Below are positions 17,401 through 25,300 of a DNA stretch of 64,000 nt, one piece after another. Position numbers and translations under genes: made by a program. Numbering within the stretch: position 1 is the first letter of the stretch; every line of letters starts with the position of its first letter. The stretch comes from Streptomyces sp. G-G2 (GTDB taxonomy: Bacteria; Actinomycetota; Actinomycetes; Streptomycetales; Streptomycetaceae). The notes beneath the pieces were generated by a model. It ran no database searches. It saw only the letters and a list, made by a program, of their open reading frames with translations, and was not told the DNA's origin. The stretch spans positions 174,411-238,410 of the forward strand of contig NZ_JASISO010000005.1 of the NCBI RefSeq assembly GCF_030063135.1, written 5' to 3'.

Positions 17401-20400
17401 AGACGCACGGCACGGGCACGGAACTCGGCGACCCGGTGGAGATCAACGGCCTGCGGATGGCCTTCGACGAACTGCTGAGCCGCCGGGGCACGCCCCCGCC
17501 GCCCGAGGCGCACTGCGCCGTCGGAGCGGTCAAGGCCAACATCGGACACCTGGAATCCGCGGCGGGAGCCGCCGGAGTGATCAAGGTGCTGCTCGCGATG
17601 GAGCATGGCGTGCAGCCGCCGCTGGCCGGCCTCGGGGAGCCGAACCCGCACCTGCGCCTCGACGGCAGCCCCTTCCACCTGCCCCGCTCGGCGCGGGCAT
17701 GGCCGCTCCCGGCCGCCGGGGCGCGCCGCGCGGGCGTCAGCTCCTTCGGCTACGGAGGCGTCAACGCCCACGTGGTCCTGGAGGAGGCCGGGGCCGCGCC
17801 CGCGGTGCGGCGCTCGCCCGGCCCCTGGGTGTTCCCGCTGTCCGCCCGTACCCCGCAGGCCCTGCGCCGGTACGCGAGCGCGCTGCTCGCGGCCCTGGAA
17901 CGGCCCGGCCGGACGGCGGAGCTGGCCGACGTGGCGCACACGCTCCAGCACGGCCGGGACGCCATGACGGAACGGCTCGCGATCACCACCGCCGACCGGT
18001 CCACGCTCGCGGCCGCCCTGCGGGCCGCCGCCGACGGCGCCGACCACCCCGCGCTGGCCCGGCCCGCGGGCGGCGCGGACGCCGACCGCTGGGTGGCCGG
18101 GCACGCGGTCGACTGGCCGGCGGGCGGAGTTTCGATCCCGCTGCCCACCTATCCGTTCGAACGCCGTCGGTGCTGGGTCGCACCCGTCGCACCACTGCGT
18201 CCGGGGGCCGCGGTCGCCTCGGCGAGCGAGGCCGCGGCGACGGCCGCCCCGGCACCGGCCCCGGCGGGCATGTACGTCCCGCGCCTGCGGCCCGTCGCCG
18301 AGGCGGCCCCGAGCGGACCGGCCGCCGGTCCCGTCTGGGTGCTCGGCCCCGCAGAGCTGCGCGGAGCCGGGGTCCACCGGATCGGCGAGGCACCGCTGGA
18401 GTCCCTGCCGACCCCCGTCGCGGTCCACGCCGTGGTCGAGGGCGAGCGAGGGGTCCTCGACCTCTTCCGGACCGTCCACCACCTCCAGGCGCGCCCCGGC
18501 GCGGGCGGCGAACTCGCGCTGACGGTCGTGACCCGCGCCGCGGCCGACCCGGCGTCGGCCGCGGCACTGGGCCTCGCCCGGTCCGTACGACAGGAGTGCG
18601 AGCGCTGGCGGGTCACCACCGTCGACACCGGCCCCGACGACCCGGCGCCGGGACCGATCGCCGTCCCCGGCGACCACGCGCTGCGCGACGGCCGCTGGTA
18701 CCGGGAGGTGCTCGAGCCCGCCGACACGACGGGCGGGGCCGCTCCCGTCCTGCGCGAGGGCGGTACCTACGTGATCGTCGGCGGAACCGGCGACGTCGGC
18801 CTGGACGTCGCCGAGCAGCTCGTACGGCGCCACCGGGCCCGGGTCGTCCTCGTCGGGCGCTCCGCGCCGGACGCGGCCACGTCGGCCCGGATCAGGGCCA
18901 TCGACCCCACGGGCACCCGGGTCGAGGTGCACCGGGCGGACGCAACGGAGCCGGCCCGGCTGCGTGCCGTGCTCGACCGGGTGGGCGTCGTCCACGGAGT
19001 CCTGCACTCGGTGACCGTGCCGAGCGACCGGTCGCTGGCGGCCATGGACGAGGAGTGGTTCCTGCGGGGCATGGCGGCCAAGAGCCGCACCACCGAGGCA
19101 CTCGGCGAGGCGCTGGGCGACCGGAGGCTGGACTTCCTGGCGCTGTTCTCCTCGGCGCAGTCCTTCCTCGGCAACCCCGGCCAGGCCGCTTACGCGGCCG
19201 GGTGCACCGCCCAGGACGCCATCGGCCGCGCGCTCGCCGCCCGGCTTCCCTACCCCGTCCGCGTCGTGAACTGGGGGGCCTGGGCCGGCTCCGCGCTCAC
19301 CGAGCGCCACCTCGGCCGCCTGGCCGCGGCAGGGATCCACCCGCTCTCACCGGAGACGGGATTCGAAGCGCTGAGCCAGGTGCTCGGCCGACAGGAGGTT
19401 CAGGTGGTGGTGGTCTCGGGCACGGACGAGTTCCTCGGCCGGATCGGTGTCCCGGCGGCCGGTGCGGACGTACGGCGCCAGCCCGCGCCCGCGGCGGACG
19501 TCGAGGCCCCGGCCACGGCCTCGTGGCGTGCGGCGGCGGCCGACGAAATGGTGGCCCTCGTACGTGAGGTGGCGGGCATCCGGCCCGAGGAGCTCGCCCC
19601 GGACGATCTGCTCAGCCGTTTCGGCTTCGACTCGATCATGTACACGAGGCTGAGTTCCCGGATGAACGCGCGGTGGGACCTCGACCTGACCCCGGCCACG
19701 TTCTTCGGCGTGGCCACCGCCCACGACCTCGTGGACAAGATCCTCCAGAACCATGGAGCCGCGGTCGCGGCGCACTGGAGCGCGGACGCGCGGCCCGGCG
19801 CACCGGCGGCCGACCGGGCCCCCGCCGCCGAGCCGGCCCGGGCGCGGGCCGCGGCCGCCCAGGCCTTCCCGGCCGCCCCCGTTCGGGCCACCGCCCCGGA
19901 GCCCGTCCCCGGCGCGCCCGCGGCCGTCGCCATCGTCGGCATGGCCGGTCTGCTTCCGGGCTCCGACGACCTGGACGAGTTCTGGGAGCACCTGACGGCC
20001 GGTGACGACCTCGTCGGCGAGATACCCGCCGACCGCTGGGACTGGCGCCGCCTGTACGGGGATCCGGAGCCCGGGGAGTTCCGTACGACGGCGAAGTGGG
20101 GAGGGTTCGTGCGCAGGGTCGACCTCTTCGACCCCCAGTTCTTCGGCATCTCGCCCCACGAGGCCATCGCGATGGACCCGCAGCACCGGCTGGTGCTGGA
20201 GGCGTCCTGGAGCGCGATCGAGAACGCGGGCATCCGGCCCTCCGCGCTCGCCGGCACCGACACGGGCGTCTTCATCGGCAGTAGCACCTACGACTACTTC
20301 GAGCTCCAGCACGCCCTCGGCGTCCCGCTCGACGGCTACAGCACGGTGGGCCGGGCCCACGCCATCATGTCCAACCGGGTGTCGTACCTCCTGGACCTGC

Positions 20401-22337
20401 ACGGCCCCAGCGAAACCATCGACACCGCCTGCTCGTCCTCGCTCGTCGCCGTCCACCGGGCGGCCGAGGCGATCCGGAGCGGCGACTGCGAGGTGGCGCT
20501 CGCGGGCGGCGTGAACGTCATGGCCTCGCCGACGCTGTTCGTGGACATGAGCCAGGCCGACATGCTGAGCCCGGACGGCCGCTGCCGCACCTTCGACGCG
20601 CGGGCCAACGGCATCGTCCGGGCCGAGGGCGTGGGCGTCGTGGTGCTCAAGCGCCTCGACGCGGCGATCGCCGACGGCGACGTCATCCACGGCGTCCTGC
20701 GGGGCAGCGCCGTCAACCACGGCGGCCGCACCAACTCGCTGACCGCGCCCAACCCGGACGCGCAGGCCGCCTGCATCGTCAAGGCGCACCGCCGCGCGGG
20801 TGTGGACCCGCGGACCGTCACCTATGTCGAGACCCACGGCACCGGCACCGAACTCGGCGACCCCGTCGAGGTCGAGGGCCTGAAGTCGGCCTTCGCGGAG
20901 CTGTACGCCGACCACGGCGCCGTCCCCGGCCGGGCACACGTGGTGCTGGGCGCGGTGAAGACCAACACCGGCCACCTGGAGGCCGCCGCGGGCGTCACCG
21001 GCCTGATCAAGGTGCTGCTCGCGATGCGTCACGGGTCGATCCCCGGCAACGTGCACATGGAGAAGCTCAACCCCCACCTGCGACTCGACGGCAGCCCGCT
21101 GCGCGTCCCGGCCGGGAACGAGCCCTGGAACCGAGTCCGCACGGCCGAAGGGGCCGAGGCGCCGCTGCGGGCGGGAGTGAGCTCCTTCGGCCTCGGCGGG
21201 GTCAACGCGCACCTGGTGGTGGAGGAGTACCGGGAGGAGCCGGTCCTTTTGGCGCCGGGGGAGCGGCTGTTCGTCCTGTCGGCGAAGACCCCGGAGCGGC
21301 TGCGCGACTATGCGGGGCGCCTGGCCCGCTGGGTCGCGTCCCACGAGGACGTGGACCCGGCGGCCCTCGCCCACACGCTGCGCACCGGCCGGGAGGCCTT
21401 CCCCGAGCGTCTCGCGGTCGTCGCCGACTCGCCGGGCGCGCTGGTGGCGGCCCTGGAGTCCTGGCAGGCCGACGGACCGGTCGCGGGCGTCTTCACCGGG
21501 GACGGCAAGGACGCCACCACCGCCCTGCTACTGGACGGGCCCGAGGGCAGCCGGTACCTGCGGGCCGTGGTGGACGCGGGCCGACTGGACAAGGTCGCCC
21601 GGCTGTGGGTCGGCGGCGCCCCGGTCGACTGGACGCAGCTGTGGCCCGGAACGGAGCCCAGGCGGCTGCCCGTACCGGCCTACCCCTTCGCGCGGGAGAG
21701 CTACTGGCTGACCCCCGGAGCGCGCTTCGACACCGTCCAGGCCGCCGCGGCGGGCCTGGTGCCCGAGCTCGCGCCCGAGCTCGCGCCCGAGCTCGCGTTC
21801 GAGGCCGACGCCGAAGCCGGTGCCCGGGCCGCCGTGGAAGCCCAAGCCGCCGCGGATGCCCAAGCGGCCGCCCCCGCGCGGCCGGTGGCGGCCGGGCCCC
21901 CCGCCGTCGTCGGACCGGAGAGCACGCGGGACGAGGGCGCCGACGCCGAGGGCGCCGTCCGTACGCACGTACGCGCCCTGCTGGCCGCCCACCTGGGCAT
22001 GCGGCCCGAACGGCTGTCCCTGGACTGGGCGCTCTCCGACGCCGGAGTGGACTCGCTGGGCCTGCGGCGGCTCAGCCGTCGCCTCGGCGCGGACTACGGA
22101 GTGGAGGTGCCGCCCAGGATGTTCCGGGTGGCCCAGACGGTACGGGCGGTGGCCCGCGCCGTGTTCGAGGCGTACGGGCCGCTGCCCGCGCCCCGGCAGC
22201 CCGAACCGGAACCCGAACCGGCCCCCGCCGCGGCTCCGGCCGCCGACGGGGTGGCCGCTCTGCTGGCAGGGCTGCGCAACGGAACCGTCCGGGTGGACGA
22301 GGCCCTGGCCGTACTCGAAGGAGGGACGGGACGATGA
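8949..22337 (+). CDS. Trans-AT PKS gene B: DH-ACP-KR / KS-KR-MT-ACP / KS-KR-ACP / KS-ACP (4462 aa)
   Basis: Completes module 2 and carries modules 3-5. Rough residues: DH 8-275, ACP 334-410, KR 428-838, KS3 877-1294, serine-less ACP-like insert 1341-1403, KR 1585-1978, C-methyltransferase 2006-2369 (VLEVGSGTGGTS), ACP 2384-2457, KS4 2525-2949 (NTGCSSS), KR 3101-3494, ACP 3531-3602, KS5 3658-4096, ACP 4334-4409, and a helical tail (LLAGLRNGTVRVDEALAVLEG). All KS domains have Cys-His-His. No AT is present. The GTG start has AGGAGA 6 nt upstream, and the stop overlaps gene C's start (ATGA). The domain string corresponds to the part of kirromycin PKS that finishes goldinonic acid, ending with a non-reducing module where ethylmalonyl would be used. 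By architecture it is the KirAII counterpart. Confidence 0.95.
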   Translation: MDRRSVRCALHLKRDNPIVDDHRVHGVRTLPGVTFLDIVYRLLAARDVPLDAAELSDVLFVEPVVTTDTFDRELTVDIAPDGDVFRVTATSRRLRDGLPVDGTVTTHLRATLRTGLPPLTGAPGLPRSGTPRGVGEVYATGRSAGIEHRAFMRCAGTLWVSADRVCAEIALGAEARSTVGDFLLHPALLDGATMQSYALAFDGTDADGRPLIPLHIGSFRAARTLGENCTVDLRLHPAGAGAGDDVVKADIELRDDSGALAARFTDLTFKRVRSAAAITRLTAEPTEPAPDQAPRAAAPARPEGPAHPEGQARPETPADAEAPADAVRQNGGPADIRAEVVELVRRAVADPALVVEGDRGFYDLGLDSSQLLTLVRLFEEHWDIALYPTLLFEYPTVDAVADHLAGLLPAVRPVRPAAAPAATAARTHCLTGLWQAAPRPPVPTAGPLVVIGGLRVRPGQITVRRGPAFRRVAHHTYELRPYEAGDLRLLLADLAALGTAPEAVLHVAEQDGADLPEAVRSACCDVLALAQVLADRPVPVVHVGPARVAAAVAGLARTVRLEQPRLAITAVECDGPADPDALLAEFADHGESWVRHTPGGRHVRRYRDADTDLGRTVAVRTGGVYLVTGGAGGIGRELAARLSARGATAVLVGRTPRPAGPEGPYVRADITVAAEVDALISGILERHGRLDGVVHAAGVLRDGLFTTKPATDLAAVLEPKVRGAVLLDGATRHLDLDFFALFSSVTGVAGNAGQCDYAAANAFLDAYARDRGLTSFAWPLWAEGGMRTDAAAEGLFARQGQVPLPTAAALDVFEQALALSGTELIVLHGDPDRARASLGLAPADTVAADTTPTTIPAAPVAALRPREDHGTPEADDRDIAVIGVAGRYPMAEDLDRFWDNLSAGRDCVTEIPRDRWASDGFYRPDRAPGHSYSKWGGFLEGIDEFDPGFFRITPREAAGMDPQERLFLQTSWHALEAAGLTRADVAGRMVGVFAGVMFNQYQMLGLGVEDRLPVLPTSFSSAVANRVSAFLDLRGPSLALDTMCSSSLTALHLACESLRSGDSELALAGGVNLIVHPYKYLHLSQVGFVSSDGRCRAFGADGDGYVPGEGVGVVVLKPLARALADGDRVLAVIKGSAVNHGGRAGGFFVPNPAAQADVVRRALRKAGVDPASVGYIEAHGTGTSLGDPIEVTALSQAYGATRGRLGSVKSGIGHLESAAGVAGLTKVLLQLRHRTLVPSLHADPANTSIDWDSAGLRVQRESEPWPAGPGGGPRRAGISAFGAGGSNAHVIVEEFPQHQPSAAEEPAAAGPQAVLLSARTPQALRELAERYAELTTGERPDPVAEVAEAAGLVGADPEAELDELGLDVADLRRLARALADRFPGRAPHVDARSTLAALAGALPAGTGPAVALADIAYTTQIGREPLEERLAVVASDMAGLRTALHAFLAGSPTPALHRGTVTGQRPAAPAPPTDQHPADPDAWARGWAAGAAPDWRALHRDRRPRKVELPQYPFARVRCWVDVPAALPAAGAPAEARAENLVPAPAPAALPAAEASAEPGTEDLPVDVPTWEPVPAPTTAPAPAGPVVVLHAPARAGLARELAARHEGAVLVELGTPLQVTPRLVYVLTGPTDTTDTTDSAVNEVERVARAEDAGVKALAPYARAWSRVPTLDWVIVTAGSAAPPGRSVSDPYAAGITGFARVMESEHQGWSVACVDLDPDHASAALLAPAPRGTRVAYTGTVRHAQVLRPAPAAAGPVPLRRGGTYVIVGGARGIGRAIADRLVADWDAEVVLVGRSELSGPGPGDRIRYVRADATDPVRLAAVLDGAGPVHGVIHAALVRRDRLVRDLSDTDLARSLAAKSGVAAALVDALRGRNPDFLLFFSSAQSFLGDPGLANYAAGSTFLDAYAHALDARLPHSVRVVDWGFWGTVGAVADDTHRDRLTAAGFRSITPRAGFAALVAALRGQEPQSVVVPGTEALRTRMGAKRAESTDVTPTGGRPNAADLRVVEDFHTLDRQMTRIAGGALLALLDGMGAWHGPDPDTDELLRRVGVTRRYERLLRTLLAELLGDGLLTADGGRLRPAPDALADARAGGHLGRLSALADTRPESAVFVRLLALCLERYPELLRGELLATDLLFPSSGTSLMERVYRGNPISDLYNDLLTQPLVGHVERRLADLPDGAAVRVLEVGSGTGGTSAGLLRALAPYGERLEYWYTDLSVTFLSHGRQEFGGQYPFLRFKRLDLDTDPVGQGFDEGGFDLVVGANVLHATSDVGRALRHLRRVLRPGGELLLNELTTVTLSGTLTYGLFDGWWAHGDTGLRLPGSPLLDVAGWTGVLGESGYDAVSAAPSTNETTRNFQHVLVARAAATAAPVDAGPPGAAFADMLLSLASDASGIPVDELDLDRQIGDYGFDSVSYNLLASRLNEAFGLDVTPALFYETPTLRALVDRLGRDHPGQLRTVPSVPSATSVPSATSATSVPSATSATSVPSATPVTVPAAPVPAPQAPAAAPATRPEAPADPEAIAVIGMSGRMPSSADLDEFWEHLVAGDDLVTDVPADRWDPDAVPAGVHARRGGFIHDVDRFDPLFFGVSPHEAEGMDPQQRLVLEGVWTALENAGLAPGSLAGSDVGLFIGAGSSDYDEIRKAADLPVDAHAATATTHSILVNRVSYQLDLHGPSEPVNTGCSSSLVAIHRAAESIRSGECDIAVAGGVNLVLSPHNHVLLSSTGMLSPTGGCHTFDARADGFVRGEGYGLVVLTGAKRAQGHQVRAWLRGTAVNHGGRARSLTAPNPAAQAAMIVRAHERAGTDPATLGYLETHGTGTELGDPVEINGLRMAFDELLSRRGTPPPPEAHCAVGAVKANIGHLESAAGAAGVIKVLLAMEHGVQPPLAGLGEPNPHLRLDGSPFHLPRSARAWPLPAAGARRAGVSSFGYGGVNAHVVLEEAGAAPAVRRSPGPWVFPLSARTPQALRRYASALLAALERPGRTAELADVAHTLQHGRDAMTERLAITTADRSTLAAALRAAADGADHPALARPAGGADADRWVAGHAVDWPAGGVSIPLPTYPFERRRCWVAPVAPLRPGAAVASASEAAATAAPAPAPAGMYVPRLRPVAEAAPSGPAAGPVWVLGPAELRGAGVHRIGEAPLESLPTPVAVHAVVEGERGVLDLFRTVHHLQARPGAGGELALTVVTRAAADPASAAALGLARSVRQECERWRVTTVDTGPDDPAPGPIAVPGDHALRDGRWYREVLEPADTTGGAAPVLREGGTYVIVGGTGDVGLDVAEQLVRRHRARVVLVGRSAPDAATSARIRAIDPTGTRVEVHRADATEPARLRAVLDRVGVVHGVLHSVTVPSDRSLAAMDEEWFLRGMAAKSRTTEALGEALGDRRLDFLALFSSAQSFLGNPGQAAYAAGCTAQDAIGRALAARLPYPVRVVNWGAWAGSALTERHLGRLAAAGIHPLSPETGFEALSQVLGRQEVQVVVVSGTDEFLGRIGVPAAGADVRRQPAPAADVEAPATASWRAAAADEMVALVREVAGIRPEELAPDDLLSRFGFDSIMYTRLSSRMNARWDLDLTPATFFGVATAHDLVDKILQNHGAAVAAHWSADARPGAPAADRAPAAEPARARAAAAQAFPAAPVRATAPEPVPGAPAAVAIVGMAGLLPGSDDLDEFWEHLTAGDDLVGEIPADRWDWRRLYGDPEPGEFRTTAKWGGFVRRVDLFDPQFFGISPHEAIAMDPQHRLVLEASWSAIENAGIRPSALAGTDTGVFIGSSTYDYFELQHALGVPLDGYSTVGRAHAIMSNRVSYLLDLHGPSETIDTACSSSLVAVHRAAEAIRSGDCEVALAGGVNVMASPTLFVDMSQADMLSPDGRCRTFDARANGIVRAEGVGVVVLKRLDAAIADGDVIHGVLRGSAVNHGGRTNSLTAPNPDAQAACIVKAHRRAGVDPRTVTYVETHGTGTELGDPVEVEGLKSAFAELYADHGAVPGRAHVVLGAVKTNTGHLEAAAGVTGLIKVLLAMRHGSIPGNVHMEKLNPHLRLDGSPLRVPAGNEPWNRVRTAEGAEAPLRAGVSSFGLGGVNAHLVVEEYREEPVLLAPGERLFVLSAKTPERLRDYAGRLARWVASHEDVDPAALAHTLRTGREAFPERLAVVADSPGALVAALESWQADGPVAGVFTGDGKDATTALLLDGPEGSRYLRAVVDAGRLDKVARLWVGGAPVDWTQLWPGTEPRRLPVPAYPFARESYWLTPGARFDTVQAAAAGLVPELAPELAPELAFEADAEAGARAAVEAQAAADAQAAAPARPVAAGPPAVVGPESTRDEGADAEGAVRTHVRALLAAHLGMRPERLSLDWALSDAGVDSLGLRRLSRRLGADYGVEVPPRMFRVAQTVRAVARAVFEAYGPLPAPRQPEPEPEPAPAAAPAADGVAALLAGLRNGTVRVDEALAVLEGGTGR
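11577..16320 (+). other. Module 3: KS-KR-MT-ACP (predicted gem-dimethyl/hydroxyl unit)
   Basis: KS3 (DTMCSSS, EAHGTGT, GIGHLESAAG) is followed by a KR (GGARGIG; Ser in FFSSAQS; Tyr in ANYAAGS) and a C-methyltransferase with the SAM-binding loop GSGTGGTS (about 15520) and VVGANVLHAT. The ACP serine is in GFDSVSYN. A KR plus C-MT is what the gem-dimethyl carbon and neighbouring oxygenated carbon of elfamycin acid need, if the MT acts twice. Confidence 0.85.
12970..13155 (+). other. ACP-like insert without the phosphopantetheine serine (after KS3)
   Basis: Within the KS3 flanking linker, between SARTPQALRELAERY and DIAYTTQIGREPLEERLAVVA, lies an extra segment of about 60 residues that reads like a carrier domain (AELDELGLDVADLRRLARAL, then RSTLAALAG). 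The D-S of GLDSL is D-V, so it cannot be phosphopantetheinylated. Similar inserts follow KS8 and KS12. Confidence 0.65.
16334..16432 (+). repeat. Tandem repeat in the ACP-KS linker of gene B
   Basis: Units built from GTCCCGTCCGCCACGTCC encode iterated VPSATS/VPSATSAT in the Pro/Ala/Ser/Thr-rich linker between the module 3 ACP and KS4. The reading frame is kept. Confidence 0.9.
16521..19755 (+). other. Module 4: KS-KR-ACP
   Basis: KS4 has NTGCSSS (Gly before the catalytic Cys), ETHGTGT and NIGHLESAAG. The KR has GGTGDVG, FSSAQSF and AAYAAGC, so the Ser/Tyr pair is present. The ACP serine is in GFDSIMYT. Predicted to give a beta-hydroxyl. Confidence 0.85.
19921..22337 (+). other. Module 5: KS-ACP with C-terminal helical docking tail
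   Basis: KS5 (DTACSSS, ETHGTGT, NTGHLEAAAG) is followed only by an ACP (GVDSLGLR), so the beta-keto group from module 4 stays. This fits the hemiketal carbon next to the ethyl-bearing carbon of elfamycins. The tail LLAGLRNGTVRVDEALAVLEG resembles the start of gene C (ELLTAIAAGKVSGEVAELLV) and may form a docking pair with it. A 12-bp repeat (21761-21796, PELA x3) lies in the linker before the ACP. Confidence 0.8.
21761..21796 (+). repeat. 12-bp tandem repeat x3 (PELA) in gene B linker
   Basis: GCCCGAGCTCGC repeats three times exactly, encoding PELAPELAPELA between the KS5 flanking linker and the following ACP. Confidence 0.95.
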
Positions 22338-25300
22338 GCACCGACCTACGTGAACTGCTGACGGCGATCGCCGCGGGCAAGGTGTCCGGCGAGGTGGCCG
22401 AGCTGCTGGTGCGGGGCCTCGTCGACACGGACGGACCGGCCGCACCGGCCGCCGCGCCCGTGCCGCTCCCGGTCCCCGCGGCGGGGTACGCCGCGGAGGC
22501 GCCCTCCGGGCCGTACCCGCTCAGCCGCGGGCAGGCCGCTCTGTGGGCCCTGCACGCCGACGATCCGCGGACCGTCTCCTACAACCTGCCGCTGGGCCTG
22601 TGGCTCGGCGAGGACGTGGAGGAGGACCGGCTGGTCGAGGCGCTGGCTGCCATGGTGCGGCGACACCCGGAACTGGGCGTCTCCATCCGCCTCGATGCCA
22701 CCGGGCCCGTGCAGGAGGTCACCGGCCGCGCCCCGGAGGTGGCCCGGCTCGACCTCGGCCACGTGACCGACGGGGAGTTCGCCACCCGCGTACGCGCCCT
22801 GGTGCGCCGCCCGTTCGACCTGGAGCAGGATCCGCTGTACCGGATGTGGCTCGTCGCCGCGCCCGGCGGCGCCACCCTGCTGCTCCTGGTGTTCCACCAC
22901 CTCATCACCGACGGGGTCTCCAGCCACCTGCTGCTGCGCGACATAGTCGCCTGCCACGACGCGCTCGCCCGGGGCCGCGAGCTGCCGGCGGTCGAACCGG
23001 CCGCCTCCTACGCAGAGTTCGTGGAATGGCAGCGCACCATGCTGGCCGCCCCGGAGACGCAGGAGCACCGGCGGTGGTGGCTCGACCGACTGCACGGTGC
23101 CTCCACGGCCCCGGTGCTGGACGCGCTCGCCGACCACCGGCGGTCCGGACCCGCCCCGCAGCCCGACGGGCAGATGGTGCAGTTGCGGCTCCCGCGCTCC
23201 ACCTGGGCCGCCGTCCAGGACACCGCCCGCGCGGGTGGGCTGACCCCGTTCAACGTCGTGCTCGGCGCGTTCCTCGCGCTCCTGCACCGCCACTCGGGAC
23301 ACCGCGACCTCAGCGTGATGGTGCCGACCGACGGCCGTCCCGCCCAGCGCTTCGACCGCACCGTCGGCTACCTGATCAACCCGGTGGTCCTGCGCGTGGA
23401 CTGCGATCCCGACCACAGCTTCGGCGAGCTCATGGGCGCCGTCGGGGACCGGATGGCGGAGGCCGAGGAGCACAGCGCCTACCCCTTCGCCTCCGTCGTC
23501 GACGACCTGCGCCGCACGAGCGACGCCGCGGCGGGCTTCGACATCGGCTTCTACATGCAGCAGGGAGTCGGCGGAGACCAGGACATGGCGGCCGGGCAGA
23601 CCGTCTTCCGTGACGCGCTCGACCTCACCCAGGAGGGCGAGAACGACCTCGTCGTCGAGGTGGTCGTGCGCGACACCGGCGTGCTCCTCTACCTCAAGTA
23701 CGACCCGCAGCGCTTCGACCGCTCCACCGTGGAACGCCTGGCCGAGCACTACCGGCTGCTGCTGGACGCGGTGACGGCCGATCCCTCCGTACGTCTCCGG
23801 GACCTCGACCCCGCCACCTCCGCCGAGCGGCGCACCGTCGAGAGGGCCAACGCCACGCGCGCCGAACGGCCGCGCGATGTCACCGCCGCCGACCTGGTGC
23901 TCGCCCGCGCCCGGCGCGCCCCCGGGCGCACCGCCGTGGTCGACGCGACGGGCTCGCTGACCTACGGCGAACTGGCCGGGCAGGTGCACGCCCTCACCAG
24001 GATCCTCACCGAGCACGGCGTGCGCCGGGGCGACGTCGTGGGCGTCCTCGTCGGCCGCAGGGCCGCGCTGGTCGTGGCCCTGCTCGCCGTCCAGGCCGCC
24101 GGGGCCGCGTACGTCCCCCTCGACCCGGACTTCCCGGCGGCCCGGCTCGCCCACATCACCGCCGACGCGGCCCCGGCGGCCGTGATCGTCGACCCGCACC
24201 TCGCCGACCGGCTGCCCGAGGACGCCCCCGGTGTGCGCGTCCCCCTGACCGGCCTGGAACCCGAGGCGCGGACCGTCGCCCCGGTGGCCCGCCGCGACGA
24301 CGACCTCGCCTACGTCCTCTACACCTCCGGATCCACGGGCGAGCCCAAGGGCGTCGAGGTCTGCCACGGCAATCTGGTGAACCTGCTGGTCGCGGCGGCC
24401 GAGCGGCCCGGCTGCTCCGAGGACGACACCCTGCTGGCGGTGACCACCGCCGGGTTCGACATCTCGGGTCTGGAACTGCTGCTCCCGCTGACCCGGGGCG
24501 CCACCGTCCACATCGCGCCCGAGGACGTGGTCCGGGACGGATTCGCGCTGGCCGACCTGATCGCCACGTCGGGCGCCACCCTCGTCCAGGCCACTCCGGC
24601 CACCTGGGAGATGCTGTCGCACGCGGGCTGGACCGGACACGTGCGCAGGCTGCTGTGCGGCGGGGAGGCGCTGACCGCCGACCTCGCGCACCGGCTGCTG
24701 GACCGCTGCGACGAACTGTGGAACATGTACGGGCCGACCGAGACGACCATCTGGTCCTCCGCGCGGCGGATCCGGCGGGGCGGGCCCGTCACCGTGGGCA
24801 CCCCGCTCGCCAACACCACCTTCCGCACCGCCGGTCCCGACGGCGCGCCCGTGCCGTTCGGCGCGGTCGGCGAACTGCTGATCGGCGGCGACGGCGTCGC
24901 CCGCGGCTACCGCGGCAAGCCGGAACTGACCGCCGAGCGCTTCGTACACGACCCGGCGACCGGGGAACGGCTGTACCGCACGGGCGATCTGGCCCGCTGG
25001 TCGGCCGACGGCGACATGGTGCTGCTCGGGCGTGCCGACCGGCAGGTGAAGCTGCGCGGCCACCGCATCGAACTCGGCGAGATCGAGGCCGCCGTCCGGC
25101 ACGCGGGCGAGGCGCCCGCCGGCGGCACCGGCGGCATCGGCGACGTCCGGGTGGCGCTGCGCGAGGACCTGCCCGGGCAGCCGGGCCTGGTGGCCTTCGT
25201 ACAGGCCGCCCCGGAGGCCGCGGAGGCCGCGGTCGGACGGATCCGGGCGCGGCTCCCCGCGTACATGGTCCCCTCCCGCACGGTGGCGCTGTCGCGCTTC

